NCBI GenBank assembly: GCA_965371805.1
Contig: CBDUZW010000004.1
Span: 62,001 to 126,000 of the forward strand
Direction: 5' to 3'
Length of the DNA stretch: 64,000 bases
Origin: JAOZTV01 sp965371805
GTDB taxonomy: Bacteria > Acidobacteriota > Aminicenantia > UBA2199
Positions 34,830 through 43,301 of the stretch are shown one piece after another. A program made the position numbers and the translations under genes. Each line of letters opens with the position of its first letter. Position 1 is the first letter of the stretch. Below the pieces are notes generated by a model. The model saw only the letters and a list, made by a program, of their open reading frames with translations. It searched no databases and had not been told where the DNA came from.

Positions 34830-36978
34830 TGAAATAGAAGAGTTTGGAGAGATATTCAAAGAAGAAACATATGAATTGTTAATTGAGTTAGAAAATTCAC
34901 TTATGGAATTGGAAGGTGAACCTGAAAACATAGAGTTGATTGGAAGTATATTTCGGGCATTACATACTATAAAAGGTTCTGGAGCTATGTTTGGTTTTGA
35001 AACGATATCGGCTTTTGCACATCAGGTAGAGAATGTATTCGACCTTGTTAGAGAAGGATCTATAAAGGTTACAAAAGATTTGATAGGATATACTTTGCAG
35101 GCAAAAGATTTTATTCGTGAAATTGTTGAATCTACCGATTTAACTTCTGATCAGGAGGATATGAAAAACGATATTCTAACTAAATTGAAGGACTATAGTG
35201 ATAAGAACTCTTCTGATAAGCACAGTATTGAAAAAAAGGTAGATGAGAAAGAGGGAGAAACAATAGAGCCTGAAAAAACAGATATGCAAAGTCTGCAGGA
35301 CAATGAATTAGAAATAACTTTCAGGATTAGATTTACTCCTTCAGAAAAAATACTTCAAGGAGGGAATGATCCTGCTGCATTAATCTCTGAATTGAGAGAA
35401 CTAGGAAAAAGCAGTATTGTTGTTCATGTGAATTCAATTCCTGATTTAGATGAGATTCAACCGGATTATTGCTATATCTACTGGGATATTCTTCTTACAA
35501 CTAATCAAAGTCTTGATACTATAAAAGATATATTCATATTTCTTGATGAAGAGTCTAAGGTTCAAATAGATATAATTGATGAAGGTGATGCTGAAGAAGG
35601 AGACTATAAGAAACTAGGACATATTCTTGTAGAGAAAGGTGATCTGTCGATTGAAGAAATGAAGAATGCCGTTTCCAAACAGCCGAAGTTTGGCGAGATT
35701 CTGGTTGAAAAAGGAATAGCTGAGCCTGAAAAGATTGTATCAGCCTTAATGGAACAGAAACATGTCAGGGAGGTTAGAAAGGAAAGAACTGATAAGACCG
35801 TATCGGCTTCTCTCAGAGTGTCTTCTGTAAAAGTTGATAAACTTGTAGATCTGGTAGGAGAAATGGTCACAGCTCAGGCTAGATTAGCACAGATAAGTAT
35901 CAATGTTGGTGATAATGAGCTAGTAGGTTTATCAGAAGATATAGAAAGATTAATTTGGGAATTGAGAGACAATACAATGGAAATGCGGATGCTGCCTTTT
36001 GGCAGTACCTTTGGCCGATTTAGAAGACTGGTCAGGGATCTATCTGAAAATCTAAATAAGGATATAGAATTGACTACTCTTGGTGGAGAAACTGAACTTG
36101 ATAAAACGGTAATTGAAAAACTGGGAGATCCACTGACTCATATTATCAGAAACTGTCTTGATCACGGAATAGAGGAACCAGATGAAAGGGTAAAAAAAGG
36201 CAAACCAAAGCAAGGGACAATACATCTTTCTGCTTATCATTCAGGTGCAAATGTTATAATACAAATAAGCGATGATGGCGCAGGATTAGATCTTGAAAGG
36301 ATTGAAAAAAAAGCTATCAGCAAGGGATTAGTGCCTACAGACAGAAAATTATCAACCAAAGAGATTAGCGGTTTGATATTTGAACCGGGTTTTTCGACAG
36401 CACAGGAAGTAACCGATGTTTCAGGCAGGGGTGTTGGCATGGATGTCGTGAAGAAGAATATAAACCTGCTGCGCGGATTAATTGATGTTGATAGTGAGTC
36501 TGGTAAAGGAACTACTATAAAACTTAAAATACCTTTAACATTGGCAATTATTGATGGTCTATTGGTTGCGATTGAAAATGAAAAATTTGTTTTACCATTA
36601 TCAATGGTTGAGGAATGTATAGAAATTAAATATAGTGATATAGAGAATGCAAATGGAAGAAATTTTGTAAAAAGAAGAGGTGAGTTGATCCCTTATATTA
36701 ATCTTAGAGAAGTTTTTAAATTAAAGGATGAAATTCCTCTTTTGCAACAAGTTGTAATAACCAATATTGATAATGAAAGGATTGGATTTGTGGTTGACAC
36801 TGTTATTGGAGGTCATCAAACTGTCATAAAATCTTTAGGGTCAATATATAAAGACATTGATGGTGTTTCAGGTGCAACAATACTGGGAGATGGTACAATT
36901 GCACTTATTCTTGATGCACTTAAAATCATTAATAATGCTGAATTGGATAAGTTAAATAAAGATAAAAAGACTGGGTAA
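34822..36978 (+). CDS. cheA: Chemotaxis histidine kinase CheA with an inserted MshEN-like segment
   Basis: 718 residues. The HPt domain (about 1-105) has the phospho-His in FRALHTIKGSGAMFGF. A P2-like or linker region (about 160-250) contains EITFRIRFTPSEKILQGG. Two short repeats follow (about 260-315): LGHILVEKGDLSIEEM and FGEILVEKGIAEPEKI, the MshEN/T2SSE-N type that binds c-di-GMP in other proteins. The dimerisation domain (about 335-400) holds LVGEMVTAQARL. The GHKL kinase has HIIRNCLDHGIEEP, DDGAGLD and GRGVGMDVVKKN. A CheW-like domain forms the C-terminus. No CheW, CheY or receptor gene is adjacent, so its partners are elsewhere or are the CheY-like proteins at 42.5 kb. Confidence 0.95.
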   Translation: MSDEIEEFGEIFKEETYELLIELENSLMELEGEPENIELIGSIFRALHTIKGSGAMFGFETISAFAHQVENVFDLVREGSIKVTKDLIGYTLQAKDFIREIVESTDLTSDQEDMKNDILTKLKDYSDKNSSDKHSIEKKVDEKEGETIEPEKTDMQSLQDNELEITFRIRFTPSEKILQGGNDPAALISELRELGKSSIVVHVNSIPDLDEIQPDYCYIYWDILLTTNQSLDTIKDIFIFLDEESKVQIDIIDEGDAEEGDYKKLGHILVEKGDLSIEEMKNAVSKQPKFGEILVEKGIAEPEKIVSALMEQKHVREVRKERTDKTVSASLRVSSVKVDKLVDLVGEMVTAQARLAQISINVGDNELVGLSEDIERLIWELRDNTMEMRMLPFGSTFGRFRRLVRDLSENLNKDIELTTLGGETELDKTVIEKLGDPLTHIIRNCLDHGIEEPDERVKKGKPKQGTIHLSAYHSGANVIIQISDDGAGLDLERIEKKAISKGLVPTDRKLSTKEISGLIFEPGFSTAQEVTDVSGRGVGMDVVKKNINLLRGLIDVDSESGKGTTIKLKIPLTLAIIDGLLVAIENEKFVLPLSMVEECIEIKYSDIENANGRNFVKRRGELIPYINLREVFKLKDEIPLLQQVVITNIDNERIGFVVDTVIGGHQTVIKSLGSIYKDIDGVSGATILGDGTIALILDALKIINNAELDKLNKDKKTG

Positions 36979-36981
36979 ATT

Positions 36982-37854
36982 ATGGGAACAATATTAGATC
37001 CAAATACAATATATAAAGCAAAATTAAGTGAAAAGGATTTTTTAAAACTTCAGAATATTATTCAAGGTGAATATGGGATAAAAATGCCTTTAACTAAAAA
37101 AGATATGCTTGAAGCTCGATTAAGAAAGAGACTTAAAGCTCACTCTTTTGCTAATTTCTCACAATATTGTGATTACTTATTTTCAGAAGTAGGCATGAAG
37201 GAAGAGTTAATTCATATGCTTGATATGGTCACTACTAATAAAACAGATTTTTTTAGAGAAGCTGATCATTTTGATTTTCTTATTAAATCTGTTCTTCCCG
37301 GAATGATCACCGGTGAAGGGCTTGGAATAAACAAAAAACTTATGATCTGGAGTGCCGGGTGTTCTACTGGTGAAGAACCATATACTCTAGCAATGGTCCT
37401 TAATGAATTTAGAGAAAGGGTCCCAGGGCTTAGTTTTCAATATTTGATTTTAGCAACTGATCTCTCTTCAAGAGTTCTTGAAAGTGCTCAAAGGGCTGTT
37501 TATCATGAGAATAAAATTGTCCCGGTTCCGAAAAATGCTAAAAATAAGTATATATTAAGAAGTAAAGACCCTTCCAAAAAATTAGTTCGGATTATTCCTG
37601 AATTAAGATCATTGATAAAATTCAGACGATTGAATTTTCTTGATAGTAATTATGGAATGAGAGAGCCCATTGATATAGTCTTCTTTCGAAATGTCCAGAT
37701 ATATTTTGAAAAGGAGACACAACGTTCTATACTTTTAAAAATTTATAATACTATGAGGCATGGAGGGTATTTATTTATTGGACATTCTGAAACTTTAAAT
37801 GGGTTGGATCTCCCGTTTGAGCAAATAATACCAACAGTTTATAGAAAGGTTTAA
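36982..37854 (+). CDS. cheR: Chemoreceptor methyltransferase CheR
   Basis: Cytoplasmic S-adenosylmethionine-dependent methyltransferase, 290 residues, the normal length for CheR without TPRs. The N-terminal helical domain is about 15-80. The SAM-binding motif WSAGCSTGEEPYTLAM is at about 119-134, and ILATDLS follows. VTTNKTDFFREADHF is the conserved CheR segment contacting receptor glutamates. One residue is unusual: the motif normally reading FCRNVLIYF is FFRNVQIYF here. It is 3 nt after cheA and 19 nt before cheB, in the same operon. Confidence 0.95.
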   Translation: MGTILDPNTIYKAKLSEKDFLKLQNIIQGEYGIKMPLTKKDMLEARLRKRLKAHSFANFSQYCDYLFSEVGMKEELIHMLDMVTTNKTDFFREADHFDFLIKSVLPGMITGEGLGINKKLMIWSAGCSTGEEPYTLAMVLNEFRERVPGLSFQYLILATDLSSRVLESAQRAVYHENKIVPVPKNAKNKYILRSKDPSKKLVRIIPELRSLIKFRRLNFLDSNYGMREPIDIVFFRNVQIYFEKETQRSILLKIYNTMRHGGYLFIGHSETLNGLDLPFEQIIPTVYRKV

Positions 37855-37873
37855 CTTGAGGAGCTGACTAAGA

Positions 37874-38938
37874 ATGAGAAAAATTAAAGTTTTAATTGTT
37901 GATGATTCTGCTAGTGTTCGCCAAACTCTTAATAAAATACTCTCATCTGATCCTGAAATAGAGGTAGTAGGGACCGCCTTTGACCCGTTTAATGCGGCTG
38001 AAAAACTGGAAACTATTGTACCTGATGTAATAACACTTGATATTGAAATGCCTCGAATGGATGGAGTTACTTTTTTAAAAAAACTAATGAGCCAGTCACC
38101 AATTCCAGTTGTAATATGCTCAAGTCTTGCTGAAAGAGGAGCTGAAACAACTTTAAAGGCAATAGAGTATGGTGCTGTTGAGATAATTGAAAAGCCTAAA
38201 ATAGGGACAAAAAATTTTTTTGAAGAATCGAAGATCATGATCTGTGATATTATAAAAGCTGCATCAAAGGCTAATGTAAAAAAACTCTCTAATCTAAGGA
38301 GTTCATACAATAAAAAACTTTCTGCAGATGCAATAATACCAAAATCCAGATCAGGTGCAATGTTGAAAACTACTGAAAAAATTATTGTAGTAGGTGCTTC
38401 AACAGGCGGAACTGAAGCCTTGAGGGTTTTTCTTGAATCGATGCCTTTGGACTCTCCCGGTATTGTAATCGTTCAGCATATGCCTGAAAATTTTACTAAA
38501 GCTTTCGCAAACAGGATCAATGGATTATGTGAAATAACAGTTAAAGAAGCTTCTGATAATGATACGATCATACCTGGACAAGCACTTATTGCCCCAGGCA
38601 ATAAACATATGTTGCTGAAAAGAAGTGGAGCAAGATATTATGTTGATATAAAAAAGGGACCTCTTGTTTCCAGACACAGACCTTCAGTTGATGTTCTTTT
38701 TAGATCTGCAGCAAGGTACGCAGGTAAAAATGCTGTAGGGGTTATTATGACCGGGATGGGAGATGATGGAGCGAAGGGAATGCTTGAAATGATGGAAGCT
38801 GGAGCGTATACAATTGCTCAGGATGAAAACAGTTGCGTTGTTTTCGGGATGCCCCAGGAGGCAATAAAACACGGTGGAGTAAAAAAGATACTTCCATTAA
38901 AGAACATTGCTCATGCCGCATTAAGGGAGTGTTTTTAA
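37874..38938 (+). CDS. cheB: Chemotaxis methylesterase/glutamine deamidase CheB
   Basis: 354 residues. The N-terminal receiver domain (about 1-120) has the acidic pocket VDDSA and the phospho-acceptor Asp in [11 protein letters not shown], plus the conserved Lys in IIEKPK. The methylesterase domain (about 165-350) shows the catalytic Ser in [11 protein letters not shown], the catalytic His in [14 protein letters not shown], and the catalytic Asp in [12 protein letters not shown]. It demethylates receptor glutamyl methyl esters, opposing CheR. It is the last gene of the chemosensory operon, and the ribosome site GAGGAG is upstream of ATG 37874. All catalytic residues are intact. Confidence 0.96.
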   Translation: MRKIKVLIVDDSASVRQTLNKILSSDPEIEVVGTAFDPFNAAEKLETIVPDVITLDIEMPRMDGVTFLKKLMSQSPIPVVICSSLAERGAETTLKAIEYGAVEIIEKPKIGTKNFFEESKIMICDIIKAASKANVKKLSNLRSSYNKKLSADAIIPKSRSGAMLKTTEKIIVVGASTGGTEALRVFLESMPLDSPGIVIVQHMPENFTKAFANRINGLCEITVKEASDNDTIIPGQALIAPGNKHMLLKRSGARYYVDIKKGPLVSRHRPSVDVLFRSAARYAGKNAVGVIMTGMGDDGAKGMLEMMEAGAYTIAQDENSCVVFGMPQEAIKHGGVKKILPLKNIAHAALRECF

Positions 38939-38960
38939 TGCTCTTAATAAATTCTCTTAT

Positions 38961-39977
38961 TTAAAATAGTTTTGTTATTTCTGCTTCGAATTTTGGATAT
39001 AATACTTTTTTTTCTGTAATTATCGCTGTAATCATAGAATTAGGCGTTATATCAAATGCCGGGTTAAATACTTCAGTTTCATCCATGGCTATCCTCTGCC
39101 CTCTGAAGAAGATCACTTCGTTTTTGTCCCTTTCCTCAATTGGAATATCGGATCCTGTTTTTATTGAAATATCAATTGTTGAAGTTGGCGCTGCAATATA
39201 GAATGGGATATTATGGTGTTTTGCTAAAATTGCAATTGAATAAGTTCCAATTTTATTTGCAACATCACCATTACCTGCAATTCTGTCAGCTCCAACAACA
39301 ACACTGTCTATTATACCTTTTGACATTAGATGTCCAATCATATTGTCTGTGGCAAGTTTTACTTTTATATTGTCTTTTTGAAGTTCCCATACAGTAAGTC
39401 TTGCACCCTGCAAAAAAGGTCTTGTCTCACCTGCAATAACAGAAATGTTTTTTTTGTTTTCGATTGCTGCTCTGATGACACCTAAAGCTGTTCCATATCC
39501 TGCAGTAGCTAAAGCTCCTGCATTACAATGGGTCAGAACGATCGTATTGTCTGCAAGCAGAATTTGCCCTTTTTTTCCAATGTCTTTATTTATTTCTACA
39601 TCTTCTTTATCGATAATCTGAGCTTCTTTTACTATTTTTTTTTTTAATAATTCAGGATCATGTTCATATTTATTAAAAACGCCATCCATCCTTTTTAATG
39701 CCCAAAAAAGATTTACAGCAGTAGGTCTTGTCGCAGCAATTGTATCATGTATTTTCCTGTAATCATTTTTTAGATTACCTGTAGACTTTAATATTCCTAA
39801 TGCGACCCCCATTGCAGCTGCGACTCCAATAGCCGGAGCTCCCCTGATTACCATGGTTTTTATACTTTCTGCAACTTCTTCATAAGAGTTGTGCTCAATA
39901 TAGGTCTCTTCAACAGGCAAAACCCTTTGATCGAGCATATAGACTTTATTATTTTTCCATTCAATTATGGGGTACAT
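38961..39977 (-). CDS. mtnA: Methylthioribose-1-phosphate isomerase
   Basis: Methionine-salvage enzyme that isomerises 5-methylthioribose-1-phosphate to methylthioribulose-1-phosphate, of eIF2B-like fold. 338 residues, usual length. Motifs include VIRGAPAIGVAAAMGVALG, the catalytic Cys in LTHCNAGALATAGYGTALG, ETRPFLQGARLT, VGADRIAGNGDVANKIGTYS with the catalytic Asp, and PAFDITP. AAGGAA lies upstream of ATG 39977. It is convergent with cheB; no other Mtn genes are in the window. The related ribose-1,5-bisphosphate isomerase is a less likely alternative, because the NAGALATAG and ETRP motifs are those of MtnA. Confidence 0.94.
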   Translation of the reverse strand: MYPIIEWKNNKVYMLDQRVLPVEETYIEHNSYEEVAESIKTMVIRGAPAIGVAAAMGVALGILKSTGNLKNDYRKIHDTIAATRPTAVNLFWALKRMDGVFNKYEHDPELLKKKIVKEAQIIDKEDVEINKDIGKKGQILLADNTIVLTHCNAGALATAGYGTALGVIRAAIENKKNISVIAGETRPFLQGARLTVWELQKDNIKVKLATDNMIGHLMSKGIIDSVVVGADRIAGNGDVANKIGTYSIAILAKHHNIPFYIAAPTSTIDISIKTGSDIPIEERDKNEVIFFRGQRIAMDETEVFNPAFDITPNSMITAIITEKKVLYPKFEAEITKLF

Positions 39978-40008
39978 ATCGACTTTCCTTTAATTTATTT
40001 GATATAAA

Positions 40009-40563
40009 TTATCTTAACCATCCAGGAGGTATACTTGATCTTTTGGCTTCCTCTAAAAACTGTTCCAATTTATTTTTGAGATGTGGAACCTGCTGTTTGC
40101 TTTTGCTAAGTTCAATTCTAGTTTTTTTTATATCTGCTTTTATCTGAATTTTTGCAGGAATATAATCTGTATTTAAGTTGTCTGTTATTAATTTATTTAA
40201 TCTTGAGGTTAGAGTAGAAACTTTTTCTTCATAAAATTTAATACTATTCTCAAGATTGATTTTTTCTGATCTCCAATATTCCTGGTCTTTATTTTTATTA
40301 CTCTCCTGGTTGTCACTGTTTTTTTGAGAGGGTTGGATAATTGAGGATGTAATATTGCTTCCAGACAATTTTACTACTTTTTTTGATGAATTTTTTGATA
40401 ATTTAATGATATTTTCATTAGTAATTTTAATAACTGATTTTTTGATTTTTTTTCTTCTCTTCTCTTCTTTTTTTTGCAATTTTACAAGATCGTCTTTTGC
40501 AGTCAGGTTTGTCCCAACTGCAAAAAACAAAACTACTGATAAAATGAATAAATATTTGATCAT
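40009..40563 (-). CDS. Exported coiled-coil protein ending in PPGWLR
   Basis: 184 residues. Signal peptide about 1-22, then a Lys-rich segment, a Ser/Asn/Gln linker and an alpha-helical coiled coil from about 95 to 175 (YWRSEKINLENSIKFYEEKV and following heptads). It ends RSSIPPGWLR. The PPGWLR C-terminus is one I associate with small exported proteins in Acidobacteriota-like genomes; this is from memory. ATG 40563 overlaps the stop of the OmpA-family gene by 1 nt, so the three genes from 42397 down form one operon. Probably a periplasmic structural or tethering protein; function unknown. Confidence 0.7.
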   Translation of the reverse strand: MIKYLFILSVVLFFAVGTNLTAKDDLVKLQKKEEKRRKKIKKSVIKITNENIIKLSKNSSKKVVKLSGSNITSSIIQPSQKNSDNQESNKNKDQEYWRSEKINLENSIKFYEEKVSTLTSRLNKLITDNLNTDYIPAKIQIKADIKKTRIELSKSKQQVPHLKNKLEQFLEEAKRSSIPPGWLR

Positions 40564-41798
40564 TATTTTCCAATAATTGTTATTGTCACCCTTCTATTCT
40601 TTTTTCTGGATTCTTCTGTTGTATTATCAAACTCACAATTATTTTCTCCATAAAAATAAGATTCAATAAGTGTGGGATCGATTTTTAGTTTTTCAACTAT
40701 ATATTTCTTTACTGCTTCGACTCTTTCTTTTGCTAATTTAAGATTATATTCAACTCTTCCAATATTACAGGTAAATCCTTTCAGAACAATTGTATATTGT
40801 GTTTTGTCTTTAATGAAATCTGCTATTTTAGCTGTTTCAATAGGCTTTGTATCTGAAATACTATTATCGCTTAAATCAAATAAAATAACTAGTTCAAGAA
40901 CTTTGTCATCCTCTTTTATTTCAATTTCTTTCTGCTTGGATCCAATTTCCGGCAGTTTTTCTTTCCCTTCAAAAACATTTTTTCTGAAAATTGGAAGATG
41001 AGTGAACTTATCTCCGATATGTACCGGGTTAGATAATTTCAACAGCTTAACAGTTGAATTAGTTTTTTGAGCAGATACAACAATTCCTGTCCCTGTAATC
41101 AATGGGGGGAGATTTTTATTAAATTCTTTGTAAAACAGAAGGAAATCACCTTTTTTTAAGAACGCATTTCCTACATCAACAGCTATCATATAATCGTCTC
41201 CAAACATTGTTCTAGTTGCCATTTTATCAGATTTTTTATGATAAACGACCCTTCCATTAATGTCAGATTTAATTAATTTACAATTTTTATAATTAATTTG
41301 TTCTTCAAATATTGGTTTTTCCTGTTTATGTTTTATTAGAAAATCACCTATATAGACAGGATGGCAGCCTTCTTTTAGCTTAACAATTGCTTTGTCTTCA
41401 TAAGTGCATGTTACTATAGCTAGAGACTTTTTTCCATAATATGTTCCAAGAGAGCCTGTTTTGAAAGGATGGCCTACTTTCCCGCCATTTTCTATAACAG
41501 AGAAAACATCTCCATCTTTTATTCCATCTTTTGATCCTTTATTTATGTACATTTCGTTCTCATCTGTATAAAAAGTTTTCCCAAGCCATTTCTGTTTTGC
41601 TCCAATTATTACTACGTCTTCAGCAATTTTATCAGTGATAAAAAATGAACAGTTAAATTCAGATCTTGATATTAATAAAGATTTTGTTTTGTAAATATAC
41701 GCTTTTTCATACATTTGTTTTACAGTTTGCTTTTGGTTTTGTCCTATTAATGAAAATGATATTATAAGCATTAGTATTATTATAAATGTTTTTTTCAT
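40563..41798 (-). CDS. OmpA-family protein with duplicated FlgT-like beta modules
   Basis: 411 residues. Signal peptide about 1-18. The middle holds two related beta units: MYINKGSKDGIKDGDVFSVI to GCHPVYIGDFLIKH, and VDVGNAFLKKGDFLLFYK to LSNPVHIGDKFTHL. They resemble the C-terminal beta domain of FlgT and other periplasmic 'GxxxGxxxGD' folds. The OmpA-like peptidoglycan-binding domain (about 300-411) has VILKGFTCNIGRVEYNLKLA then KERVEAVKKYI and ends KKNRRVTITIIGK. The usual TD at the start of the diaminopimelate loop is TCNIG here. It is overlapped by ATGA with the CpoB-like gene upstream, giving a CpoB-OmpA pairing reminiscent of Tol-Pal. Confidence 0.8.
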   Translation of the reverse strand: MKKTFIIILMLIISFSLIGQNQKQTVKQMYEKAYIYKTKSLLISRSEFNCSFFITDKIAEDVVIIGAKQKWLGKTFYTDENEMYINKGSKDGIKDGDVFSVIENGGKVGHPFKTGSLGTYYGKKSLAIVTCTYEDKAIVKLKEGCHPVYIGDFLIKHKQEKPIFEEQINYKNCKLIKSDINGRVVYHKKSDKMATRTMFGDDYMIAVDVGNAFLKKGDFLLFYKEFNKNLPPLITGTGIVVSAQKTNSTVKLLKLSNPVHIGDKFTHLPIFRKNVFEGKEKLPEIGSKQKEIEIKEDDKVLELVILFDLSDNSISDTKPIETAKIADFIKDKTQYTIVLKGFTCNIGRVEYNLKLAKERVEAVKKYIVEKLKIDPTLIESYFYGENNCEFDNTTEESRKKNRRVTITIIGK

Positions 41799-42397
41799 TT
41801 TCTACTCCTGTTTTTTTTTATTTTTTGTCTATAGTTTAATGATGATTTTCTAAAATCTGAGTCTTGATATTCTTTTAATATTTTTTGAAATGCAAGGTCT
41901 GCTTTATTATAGTGTTTTTGTTTAAAATAAATATAACCAATTTTATATAGTGCATAATCAGCTTTTTCGCTAAAAGGGAAATATCTATATATAAGTTTAT
42001 AGTAATTTACTGCGTCGTTTAACTTGTTTAATTTTAAGTAAGACTCAGCTAGCCAGAAGAGGGAATTGTCTATTATCTTGTCATTAGAGTACATTAGAAC
42101 AATTTGTTCCAATGTCAGAATTGCCTTTGAATAATTTTCTTCAAGGAATAGTTTGTATCCCTTTGCATAGATTGCTTTTTTGTTTTTGTCTTTTTTATCT
42201 GTTTTTCTGATTTTTGAAACAGTCAGGTTCTTAGATATTTTTTTTAGATTTTCCTCTGTTTTTATTTGACTTGATTCCAGTTGATATAACTGCTCATTTA
42301 TCCCTACAATATCTTTTTTAATTCTATCATTGTCAATACTTTTACATGATATCATAACTAAAGTGACTATCAGGAAAATTAATATTTGTTTTTTCAT
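41795..42397 (-). CDS. CpoB/YbgF-like TPR lipoprotein
   Basis: 200 residues. The N-terminus MKKQILIFLIVTLVMISCKS has a lipobox-like ISC with Cys18, so it is probably a lipoprotein, unlike standard CpoB. A short coiled coil (about 25-65) precedes tetratricopeptide repeats (about 70-195) with the CpoB spacing: GYKLFLEENYSKAILTLEQI, SLFWLAESYLKLNKLNDAVN and ALYKIGYIYFKQKHYNKADL. CpoB links Tol-Pal constriction and peptidoglycan synthesis in Proteobacteria. Here it precedes an OmpA-family protein rather than Pal. It is the first gene of the operon; the upstream region holds long A and T homopolymers shared with the divergent signalling operon. Confidence 0.8.
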   Translation of the reverse strand: MKKQILIFLIVTLVMISCKSIDNDRIKKDIVGINEQLYQLESSQIKTEENLKKISKNLTVSKIRKTDKKDKNKKAIYAKGYKLFLEENYSKAILTLEQIVLMYSNDKIIDNSLFWLAESYLKLNKLNDAVNYYKLIYRYFPFSEKADYALYKIGYIYFKQKHYNKADLAFQKILKEYQDSDFRKSSLNYRQKIKKNRSRK

Positions 42398-42421
42398 TCT
42401 ATACCAGTTCTATTAAATCAT

Positions 42422-42465
42422 AAAAAAAAAAAAAAAACAACTACTTATTGCTGTTTTTTTTTTTT
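42422..42465. repeat. A15 and T13 homopolymer pair in a divergent promoter region
   Basis: A15 at 42422-42436 and T13 at 42453-42465, separated by 16 nt, lie between the CpoB-like gene (minus) and the first CheY-like gene (plus). The arms can base-pair. They could bend DNA, form a slippage-prone switch, or both. Confidence 0.8.
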
Positions 42466-42514
42466 CAATATGATATATTGAGTTGTTGTTTATTTTATAA
42501 TATAGGATAATTAT

Positions 42515-42913
42515 ATGGATTTAAGAATAGTTGCTATTGATGATGATAAAAAGATAACAGTATTTTTGAAAAAGGAACTTGAAAAATCAGGTAATATAGT
42601 TTTTACTGCAAATAATGGTACTGCAGGATTAGAACTTGTTAAAAAAAAAAATCCGGATCTTGTTATATGTGATATGCTGATCCCTGGAATTCATGGTGCT
42701 GAACTAGCTAGGCAGTTAAGGGCTGATCCTCTTCTTACAGATTTAAAAATTATTTTGATGACAGCGGTTTATAAAAAAATCAGCTGGTTAGTGGAATTAA
42801 AGTCATTGGCTGATGGTTTTCTTGATAAACCCTTTGGAATTCCCCAGGTAACAGAATTGATTAATAAAGTAATGGTGAAAAATAAAAAAAATAGGAGAGA
42901 AGATGGGAAATAA
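42515..42913 (+). CDS. Single-domain response regulator (CheY-like)
   Basis: 132 residues, receiver domain only. Acidic pocket DDDKK, phospho-acceptor Asp in DLVICDMLIPGIHGAEL (about residue 53), the switch Thr in LMTAVYKK, and the conserved Lys in FLDKPFG. It is closely related to the next gene: both share DMLIPGIHG, LMT.VY and the 'D..F..KP' ending, so they arose by tandem duplication. The last 11 nt overlap the next gene. It opens the six-gene Sia-type signalling operon. With no output domain it is likely a phospho-shuttle for the hybrid kinase two genes downstream. Confidence 0.9.
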   Translation: MDLRIVAIDDDKKITVFLKKELEKSGNIVFTANNGTAGLELVKKKNPDLVICDMLIPGIHGAELARQLRADPLLTDLKIILMTAVYKKISWLVELKSLADGFLDKPFGIPQVTELINKVMVKNKKNRREDGK

Positions 42914-43277
42914 AGTTGTAATAGTAGATGATGATGTAAAAATTGTAATTTTACTTGAAAAAGTTCTTGCCAAGCTGGGATTTGAGGTTTTCAGTGCTGG
43001 AGATGGGGATAAAGCTCTGGAACTTGTAAAAAAGGAAAAACCTGATTTGTTGATTAGCGATATGTTGATCCCTGGCATTCATGGAATTGAACTGTCAAAA
43101 ATGGTAAAACAGGATCCGGACTTAAAGGATACGATTGTAATTTTAATGACATCTGTTTATAGTAAACTTGAATATACATCCAAAGATATGACTTCACAAG
43201 CGGATGAATTTATAGAAAAACCAATTGATGTAAAAGATATTATTAGTCTGATTGGCAGATTGAAAGATTGGAGCTGA
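42903..43277 (+). CDS. Single-domain response regulator (CheY-like), tandem paralogue
   Basis: 124 residues, receiver domain only. Acidic pocket VDDDVK, phospho-acceptor Asp in DLLISDMLIPGIHGIEL (about residue 54), switch Thr in LMTSVYSK, and the Lys in FIEKPIDVKD. ATG 42903 follows GGAGAGAAG inside the end of the preceding gene, so translation is coupled. Having two near-identical receivers before one hybrid kinase with its own receiver and HPt suggests a branched phosphorelay. Confidence 0.9.
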   Translation: MGNKVVIVDDDVKIVILLEKVLAKLGFEVFSAGDGDKALELVKKEKPDLLISDMLIPGIHGIELSKMVKQDPDLKDTIVILMTSVYSKLEYTSKDMTSQADEFIEKPIDVKDIISLIGRLKDWS

Positions 43278-43301
43278 CCTTATCTTAAAAGACAAATAAT
43301 A

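Noticed and set aside
34476..38938. Complete chemotaxis system
   Set aside because: CheW, CheY and receptor genes are not in the operon, so only a core CheA-CheR-CheB set with a STAS protein is supported.
42422..42465. A15/T13 pair as an intrinsic terminator
   Set aside because: It lies between the 5' ends of divergent operons, where no terminator is needed, and the loop stem has no GC pairs.
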